Below are positions 26,552-35,341 of a stretch of 64,000 bases of DNA, in pieces. Made by a program: the position numbers and the translations under genes. The notes under the pieces were generated by a model. That model saw nothing but the letters and a program-made list of their open reading frames with translations. It was not told where the DNA came from and made no database searches. This stretch comes from Brassicibacter mesophilus (GTDB lineage: Bacteria; Bacillota; Clostridia; Tissierellales; Proteiniboraceae): positions 1 to 64,000 of the forward strand of contig NZ_JBNPXI010000011.1 in the NCBI RefSeq assembly GCF_050433385.1, given 5' to 3'. The number at the start of each line of letters is the position of its first letter. Position 1 is the first letter of the stretch.

Positions 26552-27988
26552 ATGGCTTGAACTGCCAATAAAGTTGTTGATGAAAAAAGTACATTTTCGG
26601 AAGGAAAGGTAAGCAAGTTATTATTCAGGCTTGCCGTACCAATTATTATATCAATATTTGTTTCAGAGCTTTATAACATGGTTGATACTGTATATGTTGG
26701 AAGAGAAATAGGTGCTAAAGCAATAGGCGCTCTTACAATAGCTTTTCCTATCCAGAGATTGATCATAGCTATAGGCTTGTTAATCGCTGTAGGAGCTTCA
26801 ACTGCAGTAGCGCGAAGCCTAGGAGAAGGTAATAGTGAAAAGTTAAAGCATATCGTATCAAATGCTATAGCACTTATGCTAGTAATTATTTCTCTTCTTG
26901 TAATATTCATATATATTTTTAAAACTCCGATAATTTATTATTTAGGTGCAACCGAGAGTATTTTTCCATATGCAAATGAATACATTAGTATAGTGATATT
27001 TGGTGGAGTATTCCAATGCTTCACAGTTATAATTGGATACATTCTTACATCATTAGGCAATGCAAAGACTAATCTTATTGCTACAGTAATCGGAGCAATG
27101 TGCAACATTATAATAGATTACTTCCTAGTCGTTATGTTTTCATTCGGTATCAAAGGAGCTGCAATAGCTACAGTATCTTCTCAGATTATCTCATCTGTTT
27201 ATGCATTTTATCATTTCTTGAAGATAAAAGATAAGTTCAATGTATCTCTTGGGTTTAGCTTAAACAAAGGAATTACTTATTCAATACTTACAGTTGGCTT
27301 TTCAACATTTATTATAGAGATATCTGATGCAGTAGTAGCGGTTGTATTGAATAACGTTTTGAATTCACAAGGAGATATGGCTATAATTATAGTTGGAGTA
27401 GTGACAAGAGTTTCAATGTTTCTATTTATTACTGTAATTGGTGTGGCTTCAGCAATGCAGCCTATAGCGGCGTACAACTACGGTGCCAAAAACTTCAAGA
27501 GGTTAAAGGAAGTTGTTAGCAGCTCCATGAAAGCAGTTATGCTAACCTCATCTCTTTTATGGCTAATAGTTCTAGTATTCGCAAACCCAATATTAGCAAC
27601 CTTTGTAAAAGAAAAAGATATATTAATGGAAGCAGTAAAAGCTTTTAGAATAGTAATATCAGTCTTTCCCTCAGTAGGAATATACTTTGTTGCAATTTAC
27701 TATTATCAGGCTATTGAAGAACCTAAGCTGTCCTTGTTACTTTCAATATATAGACAGTTGTTGCTATTCATACCGTTATTGTTTATTATGGTTAGAATGT
27801 TTGGTTTAGTAGGTGCGTGGATTGCGTATCCAGTATCTGACTTATTATCTGCTATCACTGGAGTTTATTATATAATTAAAGCAAAACAAGATATGAAAGA
27901 AAGGTACGAAGAACTCCAGCTTATCAAGAAAAACAATAAAAACGAAAATAAATTCAAGCCAATTATGGCTGATTTTAATAAGGCATAA
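26552..27988 (+). pseudogene. MATE family efflux transporter with in-frame TGA at codon 3
   Basis: A well-placed RBS (AAAAGGTGA) leads to ATG at 26552, but the frame reads ATG GCT TGA. After that it is open for 476 codons and encodes a full MATE exporter: 12 membrane segments, EGKVSKLLFRLAVPIIISIF at the first helix, GASTAVARSLGEGN, SAMQPIAAYNYGAK in the middle. No ATG, GTG or TTG occurs in frame between the TGA and Met at 26678, which is inside helix 1, so a restart would give a protein without its first helix. Possibilities are recent inactivation, stop read-through or a sequence error. The rest shows no other damage. A terminator follows. Confidence 0.8.
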
Positions 27989-27997
27989 TCAGATTAG

Positions 27998-28040
27998 TGA
28001 GTCAGAGGACAGTTCAAATCGTCCCCTGACTCATTTTTTT
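27998..28040 (+). terminator. Terminator after the MATE gene (GTCAAGGGG-type palindrome)
   Basis: TGAGTCAGAGGAC (27998-28010) and GTCCCCTGACTCA (28021-28033) pair over 13 bp with one mismatch and are followed by a T7 run. The sequence belongs to the same palindrome family as the elements at 22.95 and 24.22 kb. Confidence 0.85.
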
Positions 28041-28230
28041 AAGTTATAGGACTTCTTCCTGACTCACATTTCATCCCTTGATTCATGTTTTTAAAAATAC
28101 ACCTTGACTTCTGGTTAATATATGGATAATATATAGATATAGTGATAAGTAGTTTTTAAAACTACGTGTTGGAGTTGGTATGAAACAGTTCATATATAGA
28201 GCTTATTATTAATTTATATGGAGGGATATT

Positions 28231-28950
28231 ATGCATATAAAAGAGTGCTATCAATTTGCGGTTTATGGAGATTCTATTTCAAAAGGAGTAATATATGATG
28301 ATAAAAAATGCCGTTATGTTGTATTAAAAGATAATTTTGTTAGCCTAATAGAGAATAAGCTCAAGGGTGTAATTTTTAACATGAGCAAGTTTGGTAATAA
28401 TATAATAAGAGGTACTCAGAAGCTTGAACGGGATGTTGAAAAGAAGAATCCTGATATTGTTTTAATTGAATTCGGAGGTAACGACTGTGACTTTGATTGG
28501 GATGCTATTGCAAAAGAACCTAATAGCAGTCATCAGCCAAAGACAGAGTTATACATATTCGAAAAAACATTAAACGGTATTATTAAATATTTCAAAAATC
28601 TTAATATTGTTCCTGTATTGATGACTCTTCCTCCTCTGGAGCCTAATAGATATTTTAAGTGGATCTGCAAAAACAATGGCGAGGCAGAAAAGAATGTGCT
28701 TTCTTGGCTTGGTAGTGTGAAGAAAATATATACATGGCATGAGCAATATAACTCAAAAATAGTGGAGATTGCAGAGAAAAGTGGTACTGAACTGCTCGAT
28801 GTCAGGGGAGCATTCCTTGAAGAGAGTAATTATAGTCAATATCTTTGTGTAGATGGTATTCACCCGAATGCAGAAGGACATAAGCTAATTGCAGGTAAAA
28901 TAATGGAATACGTAAATTTAAATTATAACTTTTTATTAAAGGATAGGTAA
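28231..28950 (+). CDS. SGNH/GDSL hydrolase family protein
   Basis: A 239-aa serine esterase-type protein without a signal peptide. Block I is GDSIS with nucleophile Ser15, block II Gly is in KFGNN (about 54-57), block III is GGND (82-85) and block V is DGIHPN with Asp208 and His211, so the catalytic set is complete. Possible substrates are acetylated sugars, lysophospholipids or acyl-CoA; no choice can be made. It is close to the acyltransferase gene, so addition and removal of acyl groups on one surface glycan would be a neat pairing, but that is speculation. RBS TGGAGGG, ATG at 28231. Confidence 0.87.
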   Translation: MHIKECYQFAVYGDSISKGVIYDDKKCRYVVLKDNFVSLIENKLKGVIFNMSKFGNNIIRGTQKLERDVEKKNPDIVLIEFGGNDCDFDWDAIAKEPNSSHQPKTELYIFEKTLNGIIKYFKNLNIVPVLMTLPPLEPNRYFKWICKNNGEAEKNVLSWLGSVKKIYTWHEQYNSKIVEIAEKSGTELLDVRGAFLEESNYSQYLCVDGIHPNAEGHKLIAGKIMEYVNLNYNFLLKDR

Positions 28951-28973
28951 TAAAGTTAATATATATCAATCAT

Positions 28974-29026
28974 AGTTGCATCAAGCTTTGTCATCATAAT
29001 GTATGTACTCCAAAGCTAGTGCAACT
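28974..29026. terminator. Possible imperfect hairpin after the SGNH gene
   Basis: AGTTGCA (28974-28980) and TGCAACT (29020-29026) pair, with an inner AAGCTTTG/CAAAGCT pairing. No clear T-run follows. It lies between the convergent SGNH and tdk genes. Confidence 0.4.
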
Positions 29027-29095
29027 AAACCTTTACTCTTATATTAGAAACAATATTGGGCCGATAATAAATGAGCTTAAAAATTTTTCTTCAAA

Positions 29096-29686
29096 CTACA
29101 AATATCTACTTTTCTCTCTAAAGTAGCATTCACCACAAAGTGATTCGTATTCAATGTTATTTTCACGATCTATAGCTACTTGCTTTCCTTCGAAAACAAA
29201 TCTTCCGTTAATTTTTCTTGCATTTAATATTGCTTTTTTACCACATGCGCAAATAGTTTTTAACTCTTCTATACTATGGGCTATCAGTAATAATCTCTCA
29301 CTGCCTTCAAATCCTATCATCTGAAAATCTGTTCTAAGTCCATAACAAATTACTGGAATATTCATTTTTACTGCTATTTCAAAGAGTTCATCTATTTGAT
29401 GCTTGGCAAAAAATTGTGCCTCGTCAACTAGGATACAGTCAATCTTTCCGTTTTCTTCATTCCATTTTTGGACTTCATCGTAGATATTTTTATCTTTTTC
29501 TAACAATAAATCAACTTTTCTATCTATGCCTAATCTAGAGATTACTTTATCTCCACCCTTTGTATCTATTAAAGGTTTAATTATAATGACTTTCATTCCT
29601 CTTTCTTCATAGTTGTATGCTACCTGCATTAAGCTAGTTGATTTACCACAGTTCATAGCTCCATATCTAAAATATAACTTCGCCAA
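29096..29686 (-). CDS. tdk: Thymidine kinase
   Basis: A 196-aa type II thymidine kinase. The P-loop GAMNCGKST is at 9-17, the Walker B/lasso segment is LVDEAQFF, and the structural zinc site is formed by CACGKK and CGECYF. It converts thymidine to dTMP in the salvage pathway. The start is TTG at 29686, 5 nt after AGGGGGAA, and there is no competing ATG. It lies downstream of rpmE, as in B. subtilis, with an unusually structured leader between them. Confidence 0.97.
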   Translation of the reverse strand: MAKLYFRYGAMNCGKSTSLMQVAYNYEERGMKVIIIKPLIDTKGGDKVISRLGIDRKVDLLLEKDKNIYDEVQKWNEENGKIDCILVDEAQFFAKHQIDELFEIAVKMNIPVICYGLRTDFQMIGFEGSERLLLIAHSIEELKTICACGKKAILNARKINGRFVFEGKQVAIDRENNIEYESLCGECYFREKSRYL

Positions 29687-29729
29687 CTTAATTCCCCCTA
29701 TCTACTTTATGTATAAAGACACATCTAAA

Positions 29730-29830
29730 GAAATATGAGTATCCTGTAAGCTGTTAGGTCATCAACTTACCGTTCCATTTTCCTTCTTGGAACAGAGATG
29801 ACAGACAAAGCGCCCCCTAGCTACCACTTA
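29730..29830 (-). ncRNA. Structured leader between rpmE terminator and tdk (possible cis-regulatory RNA)
   Basis: On the minus strand three helices can form: GTTCCA/TGGAAC (29788-29793 with 29772-29777), an 8-bp GTAAGTTG/CAGCTTAC (29763-29770 with 29746-29753), and GTCATC/GATGAC (29797-29802 with 29758-29763). The last helix uses bases in the loop of the second, so they either exclude one another or form a pseudoknot. A GGGGGCGC block precedes them. I do not recognise a known riboswitch class. Confidence 0.35.
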
Positions 29831-29831
29831 T

Positions 29832-29872
29832 TTTATAAAAAATAAAGGTTAGAAGCCAATGGCATCTAACCT
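29832..29872 (-). terminator. Terminator after rpmE
   Basis: AGGTTAGAAGCC (29846-29857) and GGCATCTAACCT (29861-29872) pair over 12 bp with one mismatch, and the minus strand continues TTATTTTTTAT. Confidence 0.85.
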
Positions 29873-29894
29873 ATGAGACAGATTTAAGTAGCTA

Positions 29895-30095
29895 TTACTC
29901 CATACCGTATTTCTTCTTGAATTTGTCAACACGTCCACCTTTATCAACGAACTTTTGACGACCAGTGAAGAATGGATGGCATTCTGAGCAAATCTCTACT
30001 CTTAACTCATCTTTTACAGAACCAGTTTCAAATGTATTTCCACATGCGCAATGCACAACTGCTTTTTTGTAATCTGGATGTATTCCTGCTTTCAT
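29895..30095 (-). CDS. rpmE: 50S ribosomal protein L31 (zinc-type)
   Basis: A 66-aa L31 of the C+ form. Zinc ligands are C16 and C18 (HCACGN) and C36 and C39 (CSECHPFFTG). The ATG at 30095 follows GAGGTG. It is downstream of rho, the conserved order, and is closed by its own terminator. The retained cysteines mean this copy needs zinc; a C-minus paralogue is not in the window. Confidence 0.97.
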   Translation of the reverse strand: MKAGIHPDYKKAVVHCACGNTFETGSVKDELRVEICSECHPFFTGRQKFVDKGGRVDKFKKKYGME

Positions 30096-30208
30096 TTATT
30101 TCACCTCTCTCCCAAAACATTATTGCACTATATTTAGATTTATATCTAGTTTTCAACTAATACATTATAGCACATCTATATTTATATTTCAACATTTTAA
30201 AGAGATTC

Positions 30209-31570
30209 TTAATCCCATATTTTGTTTCTTACCATATCTATAAATTCGTTGTTAGTTTTTGACTGCATTAGATGATCTATTAATGTTTCTGTTACATCAG
30301 CTATAGGATAATTGCTTAAAGCCTTTCTTATACGCCATATAGTTTCTAATTCTTTTTGGTTAAGAAGGAGATCCTCTCTTCTTGTTCCAGACTTATTGAT
30401 ATCTAATGCAGGGAAAATTCTCTTCTCAGAAAGCTTTCTATCTAAATGTATCTCCATGTTTCCTGTTCCTTTGAATTCTTCAAATATAACATCATCCATT
30501 CTGCTTCCTGTCTCTACAAGGGCTGTAGCAAGAATAGTAAGGCTTCCACCACCTTCTATGTTTCTTGCTGCACCAAAAAATCTTTTCGGTTTGTGTAATG
30601 CACCTGGATCTAATCCACCTGATAGAGTTCTTCCTGTAGGCGGTATTGTAAGGTTATATGCTCTAGCTAACCTAGTAATACTATCTAAAAGAACTACAAC
30701 ATCTTTGCCATGCTCAACAAGTCTTTTGGCTCTTTCAAGTACTATTTCTGCAACCTTTATATGGTGCTTAGGAAGTTCATCAAATGTGGAGTATACAACA
30801 TCGCCTTTAACTGATCTCTGCATATCAGTTACTTCCTCAGGTCGCTCATCTATTAATAAAATTATTATTTCTATGTCAGGATGATTTTGAGCAATACTAT
30901 TTGCTATCCTTTTAAGAAGTGTTGTCTTACCTGCCTTTGGAGGTGCAACTATCATTCCCCTTTGTCCTTTTCCTATAGGAGCTATTAAATCAATTATTCT
31001 TGTTGATAATTCATTTGGGGAAGTTTCTAGAGAGATTCTTTCTTCTGGATAGATAGGAGTTAAAGTATCAAAATCTGGTCTTCTTGTAGCAGTATCTGGA
31101 TTTTCACCATTGACTTTCTTAACATACAATAAAGCCTTATATTTCTCACCAGTCTTTGGTGGTCTTGTAATTCCATAGATTTTGTCACCTGTTCTAAGAT
31201 TAAATCTTCTTATCTGTGATGGCGATACATATATGTCCTCACTACCTGATAAATAGTTCTCGCTTCTCATAAATCCATAACCATCTGTATGTAATTCAAG
31301 TATGCCATCTGCTATGTTTATTTCTTCACTTTGTTGTATTTCCTCAGTTATTTTATCTGGTAGGGTTTTAATGTAAGACTTACTTATACCTGTTTTTTTC
31401 TCATCCTCTTCAGTCTCTTTTTCACTTTTCTCATCTTCACTAATATAGTGCTGTATAATAATATCAATAAGTTCATCTTTCTTGTGTTTTGTACAACTTT
31501 TTATCCCTATTTCTTTTGCTATTAAGCGCAGTTCATCTAGCTTTTTACTGCCTAATTCGGTACGATTCAA
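30209..31570 (-). CDS. rho: Transcription termination factor Rho
   Basis: A 453-aa hexameric RNA-dependent ATPase. A Rho_N helical domain (about 1-45) and a short acidic, Lys/Glu-rich linker (45-80) precede the cold-shock-like RNA-binding domain (about 85-155) and the ATPase with Walker A PPKAGKTT (210-217), LLDSITRLARAYN and GGSLTILATALVETGSRMD. The start is TTG at 31570, 7 nt after GGAGGTG; an ATG-led frame to 31597 runs through that RBS. It is followed by rpmE. Working Rho explains why some operons here end without a hairpin. Confidence 0.97.
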   Translation of the reverse strand: MNRTELGSKKLDELRLIAKEIGIKSCTKHKKDELIDIIIQHYISEDEKSEKETEEDEKKTGISKSYIKTLPDKITEEIQQSEEINIADGILELHTDGYGFMRSENYLSGSEDIYVSPSQIRRFNLRTGDKIYGITRPPKTGEKYKALLYVKKVNGENPDTATRRPDFDTLTPIYPEERISLETSPNELSTRIIDLIAPIGKGQRGMIVAPPKAGKTTLLKRIANSIAQNHPDIEIIILLIDERPEEVTDMQRSVKGDVVYSTFDELPKHHIKVAEIVLERAKRLVEHGKDVVVLLDSITRLARAYNLTIPPTGRTLSGGLDPGALHKPKRFFGAARNIEGGGSLTILATALVETGSRMDDVIFEEFKGTGNMEIHLDRKLSEKRIFPALDINKSGTRREDLLLNQKELETIWRIRKALSNYPIADVTETLIDHLMQSKTNNEFIDMVRNKIWD

Positions 31571-31721
31571 AATTACACCTCCAAAACTAATTCGCATTAC
31601 ATCTAATTATTTTTTCCAAAAATTGATATTTTATAAGGGATAGCAATTAGGAAAGTATAACAGAAGGGTATCAACTATAGTTATATTATCATTTTGTTAA
31701 GATTCAGTCAAGAAGTTAAGA

Positions 31722-31767
31722 ATTAATAGAACTTCATCTCAATTTAAGTTTAAATCGAGATGAAGTT
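31722..31767 (-). terminator. Hairpin after glpX
   Basis: AACTTCATCTC (31730-31740) and GAGATGAAGTT (31757-31767) form an 11-bp perfect outer stem with more pairing inward (about 18 bp). The T-tract is poor (TTCTATTAATTC). Confidence 0.6.
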
Positions 31768-31778
31768 GTGATGAATTT

Positions 31779-32750
31779 TTACTTAGCGTACTCTGGTTTT
31801 TTATCAAGTTTATGAATAGCTTCTACAAATCTTACAGTTCCAGTTTCGGACCTTGCTACCATTGAGTGAGTCTTAGCCATATTATTTTCAAGGTAAACTA
31901 CACCTTTTAATAATTCTCCATCAGAAATTCCCGTTGCAGCAAAAAATATCTCATCTCCACTTGCAAGGTCCTCCATTGATAAAACCTTATTAGTATCTGA
32001 TATGCCCATTTTGTGACATCTTTGCTTTTCTTCATCGTTCATAGGTACTAATCTTCCTTGAAATTCGCCGCCCATACATTTTAATGCTGCAGCTGCTATT
32101 ACTCCTTCTGGAGCTCCACCTATTCCCATAAGTATATCTACACCTGAGTGTTCGAAGCAGGTGGCAATTGCTGCTGCTACGTCTCCATCTCCAAAAAGCT
32201 TTATTCTTGCTCCTGCTTTTCTTACTTTGTCTATTAACTCGTGATGTCTTGGTCTATCAATCATAGTTACAGTTAAGTCTGATATATCTTTGTTTAAAGC
32301 TTTTGCAACTGCCTTAAGGTTTTCTTCGACTGGAGCCTCAATATCTATTTTACCTGCTGCTTTTGGTCCTACTGCAATTTTGTCCATATACATATCTGGA
32401 GCATGAAGCAGACATCCTCTAGGTGCAACTGCTACTACTGCTATTGCATTAGGCAGACCTTTAGCTACTGCAGTTGTGCCATCTACTGGATCTACTGCTA
32501 TATCTACCTTTAAGCTTGTATTAATACATCTTCCTATTTGCTCGCCTATATAAAGCATAGGTGCTTCATCCATCTCGCCTTCTCCAATAACTACTACTCC
32601 ATCAATGTTAAGAGTTTCAAACATCCTTCTCATACCATCTACGGCTGCTTGATCTGCTGCATTTTTATCTCCTCTACCCAGATATCTAGCACTTGATAAA
32701 GCTGCGGCTTCTGTTACTCTAATTATATTGAGTGCAAGGTTTCTATCCAT
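31779..32750 (-). CDS. glpX: Fructose-1,6-bisphosphatase, class II
   Basis: A 323-aa gluconeogenic phosphatase. The metal and phosphate sites VIGEGEMDEAP (54-64) and DPVDGTT (87-93) are intact, and the GGAPEG motif is present. It is one of a run of sugar-phosphate genes (fba, fsa, glpX) upstream of rho. murA, which sits between fsa and glpX in B. subtilis, is absent here. RBS AGGAGG, ATG at 32750. Confidence 0.97.
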   Translation of the reverse strand: MDRNLALNIIRVTEAAALSSARYLGRGDKNAADQAAVDGMRRMFETLNIDGVVVIGEGEMDEAPMLYIGEQIGRCINTSLKVDIAVDPVDGTTAVAKGLPNAIAVVAVAPRGCLLHAPDMYMDKIAVGPKAAGKIDIEAPVEENLKAVAKALNKDISDLTVTMIDRPRHHELIDKVRKAGARIKLFGDGDVAAAIATCFEHSGVDILMGIGGAPEGVIAAAALKCMGGEFQGRLVPMNDEEKQRCHKMGISDTNKVLSMEDLASGDEIFFAATGISDGELLKGVVYLENNMAKTHSMVARSETGTVRFVEAIHKLDKKPEYAK

Positions 32751-32869
32751 AGTAAGACCTCCTAAGTTTAACTTTTCTAAGAATAGTATATGCTATTTAA
32801 TATTTATTTGTCAAAAAGTATAGCATAAATAATGATTTATTTAATTCTCTAAATTTATTTCAATTATAA

Positions 32870-32914
32870 TCAAAAATAAAAGAGAAAATCACCCCAAAAT
32901 GATTGATTTTCTCT
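32870..32914 (-). terminator. Terminator after fsa
   Basis: AGAGAAAATCA (32881-32891) and TGATTTTCTCT (32904-32914) form a perfect 11-bp stem followed on the minus strand by TTTATTTTTG. Confidence 0.85.
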
Positions 32915-32947
32915 TAATTCTCAATAATTGTTTTACATTGTCTCCTA

Positions 32948-33592
32948 TTATTTAGGTACACCTTCCCAATCCTTTAAAAATCTCTCTATTCCAAGATCTG
33001 TCATTGGATGTTTAACCATAGCTTCAAATACCTTGTACGGTACTGTAGCTATGTGTGCACCAGCTTTAGCTGATTGAAGAACATGCATAGGATTTCTAAT
33101 GCTTGCAGAGATTATCTCTGTGTCTAACCCATGTATGTCAAACACTGCTGCTATATCTTCTATTATCTGCATACCTTCATTACCTATATCATCCATTCTT
33201 CCAACAAATGGGCTTACATATGTGGCTCCTGCTCTTGCAGCAAGAAGGGCTTGATTTGCTGAAAATACTAATGTTACATTTGTTTTGATACATTTTTGAC
33301 TTAATATTTTTACTGCTTTTAGGCCTTCTTTTGTCATAGGTATTTTTATTACGATATTTTGATGGATTTTAACAAGTTCTTCAGCTTCTTTAACCATGCC
33401 CTCAGCTTCAAGACTAATAACCTCAGCACTTATAGGTCCATCAACTATAGAAGTTATTTCTGTAATGACTTGCTTAAAATCTCTTCCTTCTTTCGCTATT
33501 AGCGATGGGTTTGTTGTTACGCCGCAAATTACTCCCCAGTCGTTTATTTCTCTTATTTCGTCAATATTTGCTGTGTCAATAAAAAGTTTCAC
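32948..33592 (-). CDS. fsa: Transaldolase-like fructose-6-phosphate aldolase family protein
   Basis: A 214-aa short transaldolase (TalC/FSA type). The Schiff-base lysine is Lys83 in VIKIPMT, and the N-terminal LFIDTANIDEI and GVTTNPSLIAKE are conserved. Firmicute members at this locus are annotated either as transaldolase or as fructose-6-P aldolase; the sequence does not separate them with certainty. GTG start at 33592 after GAGGTG. It follows fba by 55 bp, with a hairpin between. Confidence 0.93.
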   Translation of the reverse strand: MKLFIDTANIDEIREINDWGVICGVTTNPSLIAKEGRDFKQVITEITSIVDGPISAEVISLEAEGMVKEAEELVKIHQNIVIKIPMTKEGLKAVKILSQKCIKTNVTLVFSANQALLAARAGATYVSPFVGRMDDIGNEGMQIIEDIAAVFDIHGLDTEIISASIRNPMHVLQSAKAGAHIATVPYKVFEAMVKHPMTDLGIERFLKDWEGVPK

Positions 33593-33622
33593 TTAATCAC
33601 CTCATTTTTATTTCTTAAATAA

Positions 33623-33643
33623 GTCATAGGACTATACCATGAC
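33623..33643. repeat. Small hairpin between fba and fsa
   Basis: GTCATAGG (33623-33630) and CCATGAC (33637-33643) form a short stem with one bulge. The GTCAT..GG/CC..TGAC outline resembles the palindromes around 23-28 kb. It may lower transcription into fsa or be a decayed repeat. Confidence 0.4.
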
Positions 33644-33647
33644 TCAC

Positions 33648-34499
33648 TTATGCTCTTCCTGCTGAACCGAACATAATCATCTTTTCTGCTATTATCTTTT
33701 GCATTTCTTTTTTAGCTGGCTCTAATATCTTTCTTGGGTCATAAGCTTCAGGATTGTTTATAACAAACTCTCTTACGGCCCTTGCAAATGCCATTCTTAT
33801 ATCTGTATCTATGTTTATTTTGTTTACTCCGAGACTTACAGCTTTTCTGATACTATCTTCTGGTACGCCTGAAGATCCATGTAATACTATAGGCATATTA
33901 AGTCTTTCTTTTATTACTTTTAATCTATCAAAATCAAGCTTTGGTTCTCCTTTATATGGACCATGGGCTGTTCCTATAGCTATTGCTAAAGAATCAACTC
34001 CTGTTTCTTTAACAAATTTTTCTGCATCATCTGGGTCTGTAAATGTAGCTTCTTTTTCTGAAACTGTTATATCATCTTCAGTTCCGCCAATTTTCCCAAG
34101 CTCAGCTTCAACAGATACTCCTACTGCATGAGCAATCTCTATAACCTTGTTTGTAATTTCTATATTGCCTTCTAATGGATACTTAGAACCATCTATCATA
34201 ACAGAAGTGAATCCATGTCGTATACATTGCATTATTTGTTTAAAATCTGTTCCATGGTCTAGGTGTATTACGACTGGAACTTTAGCATTGTATGCTGCTA
34301 TTTTAGACATCTGTGCTATATACTCGACTCCAGCATATTTAAGTCCTCCTTGGCTTGCCTGAAGTATTACAGGAGAATTGGTTTCTTCTGCTGCAGCTAT
34401 TATTGCTTGAACTATTTCCATATTATTTACATTAAAAGCACCTACAGCATAGCCGTTTTCATGTGCATGCTGAAGTACTTCTTTACCTGTTGCTAACAT
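33648..34499 (-). CDS. fba: Fructose-1,6-bisphosphate aldolase, class II
   Basis: A 283-aa zinc aldolase of glycolysis and gluconeogenesis. The zinc-binding HLDHG is at 79-83, and the later VLHGSSGVPED and INIDTDIR blocks bind substrate phosphate. Length fits the short GatY/FbaA branch. It is first of the fba-fsa-glpX group. RBS GGGAGG, ATG at 34499. Tagatose-bisphosphate activity cannot be excluded, but the locus argues for glycolysis. Confidence 0.96.
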   Translation of the reverse strand: MLATGKEVLQHAHENGYAVGAFNVNNMEIVQAIIAAAEETNSPVILQASQGGLKYAGVEYIAQMSKIAAYNAKVPVVIHLDHGTDFKQIMQCIRHGFTSVMIDGSKYPLEGNIEITNKVIEIAHAVGVSVEAELGKIGGTEDDITVSEKEATFTDPDDAEKFVKETGVDSLAIAIGTAHGPYKGEPKLDFDRLKVIKERLNMPIVLHGSSGVPEDSIRKAVSLGVNKINIDTDIRMAFARAVREFVINNPEAYDPRKILEPAKKEMQKIIAEKMIMFGSAGRA

Positions 34500-34542
34500 A
34501 TCGTTATTCCTCCCTTAAATTATTACCATCCATTTAATATCT

Positions 34543-35202
34543 TTATTTTTTAAAGTAATCGTTTGTTTGATTTATTGCATCTATACATTCAAATCCATGC
34601 TTATGCATCAATATACGTTCTCTTTTTTTTAGGTTTCTATAGTCCTCGTCATTTTCTGCATATATCATCTTAATACTATCACAGTTTAAGCATTTAAGCT
34701 CTATTCTATCTGGAAATAAATCTGTAAGGATGTCATGACTTCCACAATCACATTTTATTCTTCCATCATTGTCAAGCTGTTTTATAAATTCCAGTGACTT
34801 CATAATAACTTCAAAGTTTTCAAAGTAGTCATAGAAACCTAGCTCACTTAATAGCTCAGATGGGTTCTTTTCGTTCTTCTCAATCAATTCATGTATGTCC
34901 TCATTGTTCCCTATAAAGCATATTTCCATTCCTGTTTCTATGCATCTAGTAACAATATTGCCCTTTAAGAGCTGCTTAAGTGTATACTTAAATATATGCC
35001 TTTCTTGACAAGCAAAGCACACTACGTCTATCCAAAATGATTTAAAATCTTTCGCCTTTATTATAGCATTTATTTGCCCACATGTGCATTTAAGTTCAGT
35101 TTTCTTATCTTTATATAGTTCAAATAAGGAAGTATTATGAAGTTGTAAGCCTCCGCAGACATCACATCTCACAGCAAATGCTATATTGGTATTTACTAAC
35201 AA
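34543..35202 (-). CDS. Hypothetical cysteine-rich zinc-ribbon protein
   Basis: A 219-aa cytoplasmic protein that I cannot name. It has five CxC or CxxC knuckles: CDVC near the start, CTC, CFAC, CDC and CLNC, which could make two zinc ribbons around a helical middle (about 85-150, acidic). There is no catalytic motif. I place the start at TTG 35202, 8 nt after AAGGAGG; the GTG at 35211 overlaps that RBS. It lies 43 nt before fba, so it may share its transcript. A nucleic-acid or protein-binding role is a guess. Confidence 0.7.
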   Translation of the reverse strand: MLVNTNIAFAVRCDVCGGLQLHNTSLFELYKDKKTELKCTCGQINAIIKAKDFKSFWIDVVCFACQERHIFKYTLKQLLKGNIVTRCIETGMEICFIGNNEDIHELIEKNEKNPSELLSELGFYDYFENFEVIMKSLEFIKQLDNDGRIKCDCGSHDILTDLFPDRIELKCLNCDSIKMIYAENDEDYRNLKKRERILMHKHGFECIDAINQTNDYFKK

Positions 35203-35267
35203 TCTAGGCACCTCCTTATTTATTTTAATTCTTCATTTATATTATAATTCCTTCTTTACATAACAAA

Positions 35268-35322
35268 GTGAGAATAAAAAAGCAGCATAAGCTTGAGTAA
35301 TTTCAAGCTTTATGCTGCTTTG
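35268..35322 (-). terminator. Strong terminator after kce
   Basis: AAAGCAGCATAAGCTTGA (35279-35296) and TCAAGCTTTATGCTGCTTT (35303-35321) pair over 18 bp with one bulge, and the minus strand continues with a T-run ending TTATTC. Confidence 0.9.
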
Positions 35323-35341
35323 TGAAAATTTTTTAATATAT

